Of a stretch of 64,000 nucleotides of DNA, positions 32,123 through 40,314 are shown one piece after another; the first letter of the stretch is position 1, and each line of letters starts with the position of its first letter. Origin of the DNA: Novosphingobium sp. 28-62-57 (GTDB lineage Bacteria > Pseudomonadota > Alphaproteobacteria > Sphingomonadales > Sphingomonadaceae); assembly GCA_002256985.1 (NCBI GenBank), contig NCGO01000001.1:620001-684000 (forward strand), given 5' to 3'. The notes beneath the pieces were generated by a model. The model saw only the letters and a program-made list of their open reading frames with translations. It searched no databases and was not told the origin of the DNA. The translations under genes were made by a program, and so were the position numbers.

Positions 32123-34555
32123 ATGCCAACGATGACAAAACTCCGTTTTCCCCAAGGCCTCCCCACGCGCCAGCAGGTGCTAGATTTCATCGCCCAGTCC
32201 GATGAACCGGCCGGAAAACGCGAAATGGCCAAGGCCTTTGGCCTCAAAGGCACAGAGAAGATCGCGCTCAAGGCCTTGCTCAAGGACATGGCCGACGAAG
32301 GCCTGATCGATGGCAACCGCAGCGCCTTTCACGCCATGGGCGGCGTGCCCAAAGTCACCGTCCTGCGCATTGTCGAGATTGACGAGGGCGAACCCATCGC
32401 CGTGCCCGACAGCTGGCAGCCCGATGATGCCAGCCCGCCACCCCGCATCCGCGTGATCGAACCGCGCGGCAAAGTGCGGGATCGCACCGCTGCCCTTCGC
32501 ACCGGTGACCGCGTGCTGGCCCGCACCGAAGAAGCGGGCAAAGGCTGGATCGCCCACCCGATGAAAAAGCTTCAGGGCGGCGAAGAGCAGATGATGGGCG
32601 TCGTCGAACTCGACGCCACTGGCAAAGGCTGGCTCGCCCCGGTCGACAAGCGCGTGCGCAACGCCGTGCCGATCTCCGATCTTGGCGGCGCGGAAAAGGG
32701 CCAGCTGGTCCTGGCCGAACCCAATGGCCGCTCCCCGCGCGCAGGCATGAAAGTCGTCGCCGTTCTGGGCGATCCCCTGGCCCCGCGCGCGTTCAGCCTG
32801 ATCGCCATTCACAAACACGGCATCCCCTTCGTTTTCCCCGAAGGCGCGGTGACACAGGCCGAACTGGCCGCCAAATTGCCGCTCAGCGAAGACACCCGCG
32901 AAGACCTGCGCCATCTGCCCATCGTCGCCATCGATCCGGCCGATGCGCGCGACCATGACGATGCGATCTGGGCCGAACCCGACGGGGAAGGGGGCTTCAA
33001 AGCCCTCGTTGCCATTGCCGATGTCAGCTTCTACGTCCGCCCCGGCAGCGAGACTGACCGCGAAGCGCGCAAGCGCGGCAATTCGGTCTATTTCCCCGAT
33101 CGCGTTGTGCCGATGCTGCCCGAAGTGCTCAGCGCCGATGTCTGCTCGCTCAAATCCGGCGCAGACCGCGCTGCCATGGCCTGCCACCTGACCATCGACA
33201 GTTCCGGCCACATCAAGAATTGGCGCTTCACCCGCGCGATTGTGCGCATCGCCGAAGTCATCGCCTATGAAGAGGCGCAGCGGCGGATTGATGAAACAGG
33301 TGGCCACCACTCCCCAACCCCCTCCTCTGAAGAGGAGGGGGAGCAGAAGATAAAAGCCCCCTCCTCTTCAGAGGAACGTGGGCATCCTTCAATAGCCCCC
33401 TCCTCTTTAGAGGAGGGGGTTGGGGGTGGTGGCGGAGCCGTAAACATCTCCGTCCTCCAAAACCTCTGGTCCGCGTGGAAACTGCTCGAAAAAGCCCGCC
33501 ACGCCCGCGATCCGCTAAATCTCGACCTGCCCGAACGCCGCGTCGTGCTGAACAGCGAGGGCAAGATCGCCGAAATCGCCATCCGCGAACGGCTCGATGC
33601 GCACCGCGTGGTTGAAGACTTCATGATCGCGGCCAATGTCGCCGCCGCCAAGGCGCTCGAAGCCAAAGTCGCGCCGGTCGTCTATCGCATCCACGAACCG
33701 CCAAGCCGCGAAAAGCTGACGGCGCTGAAAGACTACCTTGCCACTTTCGACAAGAAGCTGTCGCTGGGGCAGGTCATCACCCCATCGCTGTTCAACCGCA
33801 TGTTGAAAGACATCGCGGATGAAGCGGAAAAGGCGCTGATCATGGAAGCCGTCCTGCGCAGCCAGACTCAGGCCTATTACGGCCCGCGCAATGCCGGGCA
33901 CTTCGGTCTCGCGCTTGGCTCCTATGCCCATTTCACCTCGCCGATCCGCCGCTATTCGGACTTGTTGGTCCACCGCGCACTCGTCGATGCCTATGGACTG
34001 GAGCAACCCCGCCCCAAGGCCGATCTGCCCGCCACCTCCGGCCTGTCAGACCGGGACCGCGCCGATCTCGCCCGCGTGTCTGAAGCGCTGAGCAATGCCG
34101 AACGCCGCGCGATGGAGGCCGAGCGCGATACCATCGACCGCTATGTGGCGGCGTGGCTTTCCGGCAAGGTAGGCGAAGTGTTCGACACACGCGTTACCGG
34201 CGTGCAGAAATTCGGCCTGTTCGCCACGATCATCGGCCTTGGCGGCGATGGCCTCGTGCCCATTTCCACATTGGGTGCAGAGCGCTTCAATTATGATGAA
34301 AAGGCCCAGCGCCTTATTGGCGAACTGTCTGGAGAAGAATTCGTCATGGGCCAGATCCTAAAACTGCGCCTCGCCGAAGCCAACCCGCTGACCGGCGCGC
34401 TCAAGTTCGAACCCGTCGACGTAGCCGAAGGCGTCCAGCGAATCGAACGCCGCGGCGGCGCAAGGACTGATCACAAGGCCCGCCGACAAGGCCAATTCAC
34501 CGCCGGAAAACGCGGCCGCCCCTCCAACATTCGCCATCAGGGTCGCAAAAAGTAG
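32123..34555 (+). CDS. rnr: Ribonuclease R with an in-frame repeat insertion
   Basis: RNase R is a processive 3'-5' exoribonuclease that degrades structured RNA. The 810-residue product has an N-terminal helix-turn-helix-like region, cold-shock domains (GKGWIAHPMKKL, GKGWLAPVDKRV), the RNB catalytic domain with IDPADARDHDDAIW, IADVSFYVRPGSETDREARK and YAHFTSPIRRYSDLLVHRAL, an S1 domain (GEVFDTRVTGVQKFGLFATI) and a basic C-terminal tail. Within the RNB domain, residues about 392-440 (ETGGHHSPTPSSEEE to LEEGVGGGGGAV) are low-complexity and encoded by family C repeat DNA. The frame stays open, so the insertion probably forms a flexible surface loop. ATG 32123 is used; 32132 is an alternative. 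Confidence 0.95.
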   Translation: MPTMTKLRFPQGLPTRQQVLDFIAQSDEPAGKREMAKAFGLKGTEKIALKALLKDMADEGLIDGNRSAFHAMGGVPKVTVLRIVEIDEGEPIAVPDSWQPDDASPPPRIRVIEPRGKVRDRTAALRTGDRVLARTEEAGKGWIAHPMKKLQGGEEQMMGVVELDATGKGWLAPVDKRVRNAVPISDLGGAEKGQLVLAEPNGRSPRAGMKVVAVLGDPLAPRAFSLIAIHKHGIPFVFPEGAVTQAELAAKLPLSEDTREDLRHLPIVAIDPADARDHDDAIWAEPDGEGGFKALVAIADVSFYVRPGSETDREARKRGNSVYFPDRVVPMLPEVLSADVCSLKSGADRAAMACHLTIDSSGHIKNWRFTRAIVRIAEVIAYEEAQRRIDETGGHHSPTPSSEEEGEQKIKAPSSSEERGHPSIAPSSLEEGVGGGGGAVNISVLQNLWSAWKLLEKARHARDPLNLDLPERRVVLNSEGKIAEIAIRERLDAHRVVEDFMIAANVAAAKALEAKVAPVVYRIHEPPSREKLTALKDYLATFDKKLSLGQVITPSLFNRMLKDIADEAEKALIMEAVLRSQTQAYYGPRNAGHFGLALGSYAHFTSPIRRYSDLLVHRALVDAYGLEQPRPKADLPATSGLSDRDRADLARVSEALSNAERRAMEAERDTIDRYVAAWLSGKVGEVFDTRVTGVQKFGLFATIIGLGGDGLVPISTLGAERFNYDEKAQRLIGELSGEEFVMGQILKLRLAEANPLTGALKFEPVDVAEGVQRIERRGGARTDHKARRQGQFTAGKRGRPSNIRHQGRKK
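33304..33432 (+). repeat. Family C repeat inserted in rnr
   Basis: The outer arms CCACCACTCCCCAACCCCCT.. (33304-33328) and ..GGGGGTTGGGGGTGGTGG (to 33432) are inverted and enclose three palindromes of the CCCCTCCTCT / AGAGGAGGGG type. The span is 129 bp, divisible by three, and has no stop codon in the rnr frame. The same arms are found between bkdA1 and bkdA2. Confidence 0.88.
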
Positions 34556-34566
34556 CATTCTGTAAC

Positions 34567-34775
34567 CCGTTCGTGTCGAGCGAAGTCGAGACACTGACGG
34601 TGATTTCATCCCCCCTCCCGCCTGCGGGAGGGGCCGGGGGAGGGCGTGTTGCACTACCCACTGTCGGGAAAAAACCATCTGTCTTTCCCGCGCAGGCGGG
34701 AATCCAGCACTCCAAAAACATCGTCGCATCGCGACGTCCTTTTCAAATCCACTGGATTCCCGCCTGCGCGGGAAT
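34567..34775. repeat. Cluster of three dispersed repeats after rnr
   Basis: The rnr-uspA gap is nearly all repeat DNA. First comes a single 28-bp family D unit (34567-34594) identical to the bkdB copies. Next is a CCCCTCCCGCCTGCGGGAGG palindrome (about 34607-34632). Third is an inverted pair, TTCCCGCGCAGGCGGGAATC (from 34685) and GGATTCCCGCCTGCGCGGGA (to about 34774). No gene or clear terminator is seen; the palindromes could terminate both convergent transcripts. Confidence 0.8.
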
Positions 34776-34783
34776 GGCGAAGA

Positions 34784-35242
34784 TCAGCTAAACCGGTCGA
34801 TCTCTTCATCCGAGATAGCACCCGGCACAATCATCAGCGGGCAGGGCAATTGCCCGGCAATCCCGGCAAAGTGCGTGACCAGCGGGCCGGGCGAGCTCCC
34901 TCCCGCAGCGCCCAGCACCAGCGCGGAAATCTCCGGGTGCTCACCCAGATATTCGCGCACCACTTTCGGCCCATCGCCCTGCCGCACCGAAATCACAGGA
35001 GTCAGGCCCGATTCGCTTGCAAGGCTACCCGCGGCTGACATCGCCAGCACTTCGGCCCTGTCGCGGGTCTCCTGTTCCATCGTGGCCTGAACGCCGCCGA
35101 ACGCCACAAACTGCTGGCGCGGGACCAGCGCGAGGATATGGACCGCCCCCCCGGTACGCACTGCACGCCGCGATGCAAAGCGCAGCGCACCCTTGGCCTC
35201 GTCGGTCTCGTCCATGATGACCATATAGATACGTTGAGGCAT
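34784..35242 (-). CDS. Universal stress protein (UspA) family
   Basis: A 152-residue single-domain UspA-like protein. The N-terminal strand YMVIMDETDEAKGALRFASR carries the family Asp of the nucleotide site. The C-terminal LVLGAAGGSSPGPLVTHFAG approximates the ATP-binding G-2x-G-9x-G(S/T) motif, and CPLMIVPG is the last strand. It probably binds ATP and acts in stress survival, but the target is unknown. The ATG at 35242 is chosen because the upstream part of the frame looks non-coding. It is divergent from pdhC across about 170 bp that should contain both promoters. Confidence 0.87.
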   Translation of the reverse strand: MPQRIYMVIMDETDEAKGALRFASRRAVRTGGAVHILALVPRQQFVAFGGVQATMEQETRDRAEVLAMSAAGSLASESGLTPVISVRQGDGPKVVREYLGEHPEISALVLGAAGGSSPGPLVTHFAGIAGQLPCPLMIVPGAISDEEIDRFS

Positions 35243-35414
35243 GGGATTGATCCTTCCGCATGCGTGATATCGGCAAATTCGTATGCGGTGCAAGCGCCAA
35301 GCCACTTGACCCGACGCGCCATGCTGGTGAAATGGGCGGGACAAAAGATGCAGGAAAGGTTTCCGCTACGGCAGCCCTTTTTTCCTGCGCCTCAGGACAC
35401 GGAACCAGATACCC

Positions 35415-36698
35415 ATGCCCATCGCGATCAAGATGCCAGCGCTTTCCCCGACGATGGAGGAAGGCACCCTGTCAAAGTGGCTTATCAAGGTGGGTGATAA
35501 AGTCTCCTCTGGTGACATCATGGCCGAGATCGAAACCGACAAGGCAACGATGGAATTTGAAGCGGTTGACGAAGGCACCGTCGTTTCGATTGACGTGTCC
35601 GAGGGCAGCGAAGGCGTGAAGGTCGGCACCGTGATCGCAACGATCATGGGTGAAGACGAAGATGCCAGCGCGCCTGCGCCCGCTGCCGCCCCGGCTCCTG
35701 CCGCCAAAGCCGCCGAACCTGCGCCTGCGGCAAAGGTTGAGGCTGCTCCCGCCGCCGCACCGGCTCCGGCTTCGTCTCCAGCGCCCAAGGGTGACCGCGT
35801 GATTGCCAGCCCACTGGCCAAGCGTATTGCGGCTGACAAGGGCGTGGACCTTTCTGCCGTGGCGGGCTCTGGCCCGAACGGCCGCATCGTCCGCGCCGAT
35901 GTTGAAGGGGCCAAGCCTGCTGTGGCCGTGGCCGCGCCTGCCGCCGCCGCCGCGCCCGCTGCTGCACCAGTCGCCGCTCCGGCTCCGGCTGCAATCCCGG
36001 ACTTCGGCATCCCGTATGAGGCGACGAAGCTGAACAACGTGCGCAAGACTATCGCGCGCCGCCTGACCGAGGCGAAGCAGACGATCCCGCACATTTACCT
36101 CACCGTGGATATCCAGCTCGATGCGCTGCTCAAGCTGCGCGGCCAGTTGAACAAGGCGCTGGAGGCTCAGGGCGTTAAGCTTTCGGTTAACGACCTGATT
36201 ATCAAGGCTCTGGCCAAGGCGCTGGTGCAAGTGCCCAAGTGCAATGTCAGCTTTGCGGGCGATGAACTGCGCACCTATAGCCGCGCCGACATATCGGTCG
36301 CCGTGGCTGCGCCTTCGGGCCTGATCACGCCGATCATCGTTGATGCCGGAGCGAAATCCGTCTCGGCCATCGCCACCGAGATGAAAGCGCTGGCCGGCAA
36401 AGCGCGCGAGGGCAAGCTACAGCCGCACGAATATCAGGGCGGCACCGCCTCGCTTTCCAACCTTGGCATGTTCGGCATCAAGAGCTTCGATGCGGTGATC
36501 AACCCGCCCCAGGCGATGATCATGGCGGTCGGCGCGGGCGAGCAGCGGCCCTATGTGGTTGACGGCGCCCTGGGCATCGCCACGGTCATGTCGGCCACCG
36601 GCAGCTTTGACCACCGCGCGATTGACGGGGCAGACGGGGCCGAACTGATGCAGGTATTCAAGGCCTTGATCGAAAACCCGCTGGGTCTGGTAGCCTGA
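35415..36698 (+). CDS. pdhC: Pyruvate dehydrogenase complex E2 (dihydrolipoyl acetyltransferase)
   Basis: E2 forms the core of the pyruvate dehydrogenase complex and transfers acetyl groups to CoA. The product is 427 residues: one lipoyl domain (lysine in [15 protein letters not shown]), an Ala/Pro/Lys linker (residues about 83-130), a peripheral-subunit-binding domain ([20 protein letters not shown]), a second Ala/Pro linker and the catalytic domain ending in [16 protein letters not shown]. The catalytic motif is DHRAIDG rather than DHRVVDG, as in alphaproteobacterial PDH E2. No E1 genes are adjacent; they must lie elsewhere. It shares the operon with a thioesterase gene and lpdA. Confidence 0.95.
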   Translation: MPIAIKMPALSPTMEEGTLSKWLIKVGDKVSSGDIMAEIETDKATMEFEAVDEGTVVSIDVSEGSEGVKVGTVIATIMGEDEDASAPAPAAAPAPAAKAAEPAPAAKVEAAPAAAPAPASSPAPKGDRVIASPLAKRIAADKGVDLSAVAGSGPNGRIVRADVEGAKPAVAVAAPAAAAAPAAAPVAAPAPAAIPDFGIPYEATKLNNVRKTIARRLTEAKQTIPHIYLTVDIQLDALLKLRGQLNKALEAQGVKLSVNDLIIKALAKALVQVPKCNVSFAGDELRTYSRADISVAVAAPSGLITPIIVDAGAKSVSAIATEMKALAGKAREGKLQPHEYQGGTASLSNLGMFGIKSFDAVINPPQAMIMAVGAGEQRPYVVDGALGIATVMSATGSFDHRAIDGADGAELMQVFKALIENPLGLVA

Positions 36699-36720
36699 TC
36701 CTAGTTGCAGGGGCATAGCG

Positions 36721-37107
36721 ATGGCTGATCCGCTACCACAAGGCGAACCGGCCATCCGCATCACAGCTATGCCTGCTGATGCCAATCCCGCCGGTGACAT
36801 CTTTGGTGGGTGGTTGATGGCGCAAATGGATATGGCCGCAGGGATCGTTGCGGCGCGCAGGGCCAAGGGCCGCGCTGCGACGATTGCGGTGGAAGGCATG
36901 TCCTTTCATCACCCGGTCCACATCGGTGACGAAGTGTCCGTTTATGCCCGGCTTGCCAAGGCCGGGCGCACTTCGATGACCATTGATGTCGAAACCTGGC
37001 GGCGTGCCCGGACTGGCGAAGACCGTCAGAAAGTGACCGAGGCCCGTTTCTTCTTTGTCGCAATTGACGACGAACGCAAACCGCGGCCATTGCCGCAGAC
37101 AGACTGA
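36721..37107 (+). CDS. Acyl-CoA thioesterase, YciA type
   Basis: A 128-residue hotdog-fold thioesterase. The hallmark is AMPADANPAGDIFGGWLMAQ with the catalytic Asp, followed by MDMAAGIVAARRAKGRAATI and the core segment GMSFHHPVHIGDEVSVYARL. The family hydrolyses short- to long-chain acyl-CoAs. It is placed 22 bases after pdhC and 13 before lpdA, so it is co-expressed with enzymes that make acetyl-CoA. A role in relieving CoA trapping is an inference from this context. Confidence 0.9.
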   Translation: MADPLPQGEPAIRITAMPADANPAGDIFGGWLMAQMDMAAGIVAARRAKGRAATIAVEGMSFHHPVHIGDEVSVYARLAKAGRTSMTIDVETWRRARTGEDRQKVTEARFFFVAIDDERKPRPLPQTD

Positions 37108-37120
37108 CAGGAGCATTTGC

Positions 37121-38545
37121 GTGGCTGATCAATACGACGTCATCATTCTCGGTTCTGGCCCCGGTGGCTATGTCGCAGCGATCCGCTGCGCGCAGTTGGG
37201 CCTCAAGACCGCGATTGTGGAGCGTGAGAATCTGGGCGGCATCTGCCTCAACTGGGGCTGCATCCCGACCAAGGCGCTGCTGCGCTCGGCCGAAGTGCTG
37301 AACCACATGAAGCACGCCGCTTCCTACGGTCTGGCCGCAGACAACATCCGGGCCGATCTGGATGCGGTGGTCAAACGCTCGCGCGGGGTGGCCAAGCAGC
37401 TCAATCAGGGCGTGACGCACCTGATGAAGAAGAACAAGATCACCGTGCACATGGGCAATGGCGTGCTGAAGAGCGCGACGAGCGTCGAAGTGACCGGCGG
37501 CGCAGATGGCAAAGGGGGCACCGAGACGATTTCGGCCAAGCACGTGATCGTCGCCACCGGCGCGCGTGCGCGCGAATTGCCCTTTGCCAAGGCCGATGGT
37601 GAGCGGGTGTGGACTTATCGCCACGCCATGACGCCCAAGGAACTGCCAGCTAAGCTGCTGGTCATCGGATCGGGCGCGATTGGTATCGAATTTGCCAGCT
37701 TCTACAATGACATGGGTTCGGACGTTACGGTCGTCGAAATGATGGACCGGGTCGTGCCGGTCGAGGATGCTGACGTATCGGCCTTCCTTGAAAAGGCGCT
37801 GACCAAGCAGGGCATGACCATCATGACCGGCGCGGGTGTTGAAAACCTCGCCGTTTCTGCCTCGGGCGTGAAGGCGAAGATCAAGGGTAAGGACGGCAAA
37901 GTTGCCGAGAGCGAATTCAGCCATGTGATCGTGGCGGTCGGCATCGTGCCGAACACCGAGAACATCGGCCTTGAAGCGCTGAAAGTCACCGCAGATCGCG
38001 GGTTCATCACCATCGATGGTTACGGCCGCACCAATGTGAAGGGTCTGTGGGCCATCGGCGACGTGACGCCGGGGCCATGGCTTGCGCACAAGGCCAGCCA
38101 CGAAGGCGTGATCGCTGCCGAGGCCATCGCCGCGGAACTGGGCAACAAGGACGTCCACCCGCACCCGATGGACCGCATGAACATCCCCGGCTGCACCTAC
38201 TGCCACCCCCAGATTGCCAGCGTCGGCCTGACCGAGGCAAAGGCGAAGGAAGCGGGTTACACCGTGAAGGCCGGAACCTTCCCGTTCATCGGCAATGGCA
38301 AAGCGATTGCTTTGGGCGAGCCCGAAGGCTTTGTGAAAACTGTGTTCGACGCCAAGACTGGAGAGTTGCTGGGCGCGCACATGATCGGCGCGGAAGTGAC
38401 CGAAATGATCCAGGGCTACGTCATCGGCAGGACGCTGGAGACGACCGAGGCCGAACTGATGCACACCGTGTTCCCGCACCCGACCATCAGCGAATCCATG
38501 CACGAAAGCGTGCTGGCCGCGTTCGGACGCGCGATCCACATCTGA
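37121..38545 (+). CDS. lpdA: Dihydrolipoyl dehydrogenase (E3)
   Basis: E3 reoxidises dihydrolipoyl groups on E2 and passes electrons to NAD. The 474-residue product has the FAD-binding start YDVIILGSGPGGYVAAIRCA, the redox disulfide GGICLNWGCIPTKALL, the NAD-binding LLVIGSGAIGIEFASFYNDM, the second FAD motif GLWAIGDVTPGPWLAHKASH, and the interface motif HTVFPHPTISESMHESV with the catalytic His-Glu. The start is GTG 37121, with AGGAG 7 nt upstream. It is the only E3 gene in view, so it may serve both PDH and the bkd complex. A terminator lies 44 bases downstream. Confidence 0.96.
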   Translation: MADQYDVIILGSGPGGYVAAIRCAQLGLKTAIVERENLGGICLNWGCIPTKALLRSAEVLNHMKHAASYGLAADNIRADLDAVVKRSRGVAKQLNQGVTHLMKKNKITVHMGNGVLKSATSVEVTGGADGKGGTETISAKHVIVATGARARELPFAKADGERVWTYRHAMTPKELPAKLLVIGSGAIGIEFASFYNDMGSDVTVVEMMDRVVPVEDADVSAFLEKALTKQGMTIMTGAGVENLAVSASGVKAKIKGKDGKVAESEFSHVIVAVGIVPNTENIGLEALKVTADRGFITIDGYGRTNVKGLWAIGDVTPGPWLAHKASHEGVIAAEAIAAELGNKDVHPHPMDRMNIPGCTYCHPQIASVGLTEAKAKEAGYTVKAGTFPFIGNGKAIALGEPEGFVKTVFDAKTGELLGAHMIGAEVTEMIQGYVIGRTLETTEAELMHTVFPHPTISESMHESVLAAFGRAIHI

Positions 38546-38588
38546 TATCTGAAGTTTGGCCGCCAAACCTTTGGCGAACAACAACAAA

Positions 38589-38618
38589 GCGCGGATGGGG
38601 CAACCTGTCCGCGTTTTT
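38589..38618 (+). terminator. Terminator of the pdhC-thioesterase-lpdA operon
   Basis: The stem CGCGGA / TCCGCG with a 12-nt loop is followed by TTTTT. It closes the operon and marks the start of the accessory patch. Confidence 0.85.
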
Positions 38619-38622
38619 GTTC

Positions 38623-38868
38623 ATGGCTTGGCCAAGCCAAATTTGGGCGAATCATGCGTTGTCAGTGACTTGTGCAGAGTTCGTTGATGAAGTTGAATCA
38701 GCGGTTATGCACCGCGTGACGCAGTTGCATGGTGTTGAGCTTCACGATGTCAAAAAGCCTCTGACGGTTGCAGATTTGCAGCGTGTAGGAAAATGGTTTT
38801 GCGCTCTGCCCGGATCAGCGCGGACCATCTTTGCAATCGGCAGGCCGTCACCCGATTTGGGCGTTTGA
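38623..38868 (+). CDS. Doubtful small open frame in the accessory patch
   Basis: An 81-codon frame starting MAWPSQIWANHALSVTCAEF and ending GRPSPDLGV. No family is recognised and there is no convincing ribosome site (the start lies in the tail of the terminator). It is in the same frame as the following HGG-motif gene, separated by one TGA and 45 bases, so a decayed longer gene is possible. The A/T-richer composition differs from the flanking genes. I list it at low confidence because nothing better occupies this stretch. Confidence 0.25.
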   Translation: MAWPSQIWANHALSVTCAEFVDEVESAVMHRVTQLHGVELHDVKKPLTVADLQRVGKWFCALPGSARTIFAIGRPSPDLGV

Positions 38869-38913
38869 AGGTTTCGAAGTGCAACCCCTGCCCCAAGAAG
38901 ACCCTGCTTCCCC

Positions 38914-39138
38914 GTGCGGCGAACCACATTCAGGGCATCGATCCTGCCGGTAGCAACGGCTTGCCAATCCCCGGCAGTCAACGGCGCAAAGCGATGCCGA
39001 ATGCACGGCGGCAAGGGAATCGGCGCACCCGAGGGCAACCGTAACGCATGGAGGTATGGCAGGCGCTCTGCCTACATATCGGCAGCAGTTCGATACATGC
39101 GAGAGCTTGCGCAGCAGGTGCGGGAAATGGATCGCTAG
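38914..39138 (+). CDS. HGG-motif small protein (GAPxGNRNAW)
   Basis: The 74-residue frame carries a motif I recognise from small proteins scattered in alphaproteobacterial genomes and prophages: CQSPAVNGAKRCRMHGGKGI, then GAPEGNRNAWRYGRRSA. Typical members have (K/R)RCRMHGG and GAPxGNxNAxKHG, so this copy is intact through the core. Its function is unknown; two cysteines and a histidine could bind metal. The start is GTG 38914, since a TGA closes the frame just upstream. It is convergent with the membrane-protein gene. Low GC and a location beside tRNA-Ser suggest acquired DNA. Confidence 0.6.
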   Translation: MRRTTFRASILPVATACQSPAVNGAKRCRMHGGKGIGAPEGNRNAWRYGRRSAYISAAVRYMRELAQQVREMDR

Positions 39139-39728
39139 TTTTGATCGCGATCCCGAAATTTCTGGATTGCGATCCACCCATAGGCGGCGCTCATTGCACC
39201 GCTCCCGACGAGCCAAAGCCAGTTCACGAACGTTTGCGGCATTTCAGAAAGGCAGGCAACGAATATACCAGTGCTAACGATGAAAACGGAAATGATCATG
39301 CGCCATGGCAACATCGATCGCGCCAGCTTCTTCGATTCCGCAAGTGGGCGGGGCGGAACCACATCCGGCCTGCCCTTAACAAGTCGCCGAGGTGCGAAGC
39401 TGGCCCACATTATGCGGGCAACTACAAGCGCGACCGCACCCCAAATCGAAACGTCCTCAGTCCATTCTCCGACATCGAACAAATCTTTAGCGATCATACC
39501 TAAGGCAATTATCAGGAAAACGGCTGCGACGGTTTTCCATGTGCCCTTGCGGCCTGCAACTGATTGCCACTGAGCGACCAGCTCTTGATATTCCGGTTCG
39601 GAGACGAATTTCCCGCCAGCGGTCCGCCCCGCATAAAACAGATAACCATCCTCGTGCGGCACGAATTGCTTGGAAAACGCTGCTGTTGCGTCGAACAATG
39701 TGACCACCCCCCGCAAAGCTGGAACCAA
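39135..39728 (-). CDS. Membrane protein of unknown function
   Basis: No family recognised. The 197-codon frame encodes an N-terminal soluble part (YLFYAGRTAGGKFVSEPEYQ) and four likely membrane spans: TVAAVFLIIALGMIAKDLF, SIWGAVALVVARIMWASF, RMIISVFIVSTGIFVACL and WLWLVGSGAMSAAYGWIA. The starting codon in the longest frame is TTG (39728); GTG 39707 is an alternative. The segment after the first helices, FAPRRLVKGRPDVVPPRPLA, is basic and Pro-rich. Base composition is less GC-rich than the flanking housekeeping genes. It may belong to an acquired patch with the HGG protein. Confidence 0.6.
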   Translation of the reverse strand: MVPALRGVVTLFDATAAFSKQFVPHEDGYLFYAGRTAGGKFVSEPEYQELVAQWQSVAGRKGTWKTVAAVFLIIALGMIAKDLFDVGEWTEDVSIWGAVALVVARIMWASFAPRRLVKGRPDVVPPRPLAESKKLARSMLPWRMIISVFIVSTGIFVACLSEMPQTFVNWLWLVGSGAMSAAYGWIAIQKFRDRDQN

Positions 39729-40108
39729 ATCTTAGATCACTGTTAGCAAATCAAATCTGAGTTTGAATGCTTGATCTTGAGTTGATGGAAATTGCTTTTT
39801 TCACAATGGCTTGCTGGTGAACCAACTCAGAAATGAACGGCAAATATGATGTCGGTCATTTTTGACTGAGAAGCTGCCAGCTCTCGAAACCCGCACAAAC
39901 CAGCCATCTCCAGCCGCGATTTGTCGCGTAGGGTGTGTATCGAACTACACCCGCACGAGCCGGGCAAGTGGCCCGATCTGGCCTGCCCGATCTGCAAAAC
40001 CGTTCCAGCGACATTGTGAAGCATAGCGCCTAGCGCCCAATCTATCGGGGGGCCATTATGGGAACGGAGCCCCCATATTGAAAAAGCGTCAATAAAATCA
40101 ATGGAAAT
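39729..40108. other. 380-bp spacer without a gene beside tRNA-Ser
   Basis: I see no convincing open frame, RNA or repeat of the window's families here. The left half is A/T-rich (TTGATGGAAATTGC and ATGGCTTGCTGG type sequence). The right half contains short GC-rich inverted pieces such as GGCCCGATCTGGCC. It separates the accessory patch from the tRNA-Ser gene. Confidence 0.5.
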
Positions 40109-40198
40109 TGGCGGACAGGGTGGGATTCGAACCCACGGTGAGCTTGCACCCACGGCGGTTTTCAAGACCGCTGCCTTAAACCACTCGGCCACCTGTCC
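40109..40198 (-). tRNA. tRNA-Ser (anticodon TGA)
   Basis: A 90-nt class II tRNA on the minus strand with encoded CCA. The acceptor stem is GGACAGG / CCTGTCC, the D arm begins TGGCCGAGTGG, and the anticodon arm CGGTC-TTGAAAA-CCG gives TGA. A long variable arm (GTGGGTGCAAGCTCACC) precedes the T arm GTGGGTTCGAATCCCAC. Its 3' end faces the accessory patch, the usual orientation for integration at tRNA genes. Confidence 0.94.
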
Positions 40199-40314
40199 GC
40201 GCTTTGCCTGCCTGATGCCGCTGGGCGGCTCGGGAGAACGGTTCGCCGTTAGCGCTTTCTGTTTCGGACGCAAAGGGGATTCCCATCGGTGTTGAACCGT
40301 GCGAGACCGGAAAG

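Noticed and set aside
35257-35287. CCGCAT...ATGCGG palindrome upstream of pdhC as a third copy of the fba palindromes
   Set aside because: Only the outer six bases agree and the spacing differs, so the resemblance is probably by chance.
38604-38613. Possible att site: CCTGTCCGCG resembles the tRNA-Ser 5' end at 40192-40201
   Set aside because: It matches the 5' rather than the 3' end of the tRNA, is only about 11 bases long and is explained by the lpdA terminator arm.
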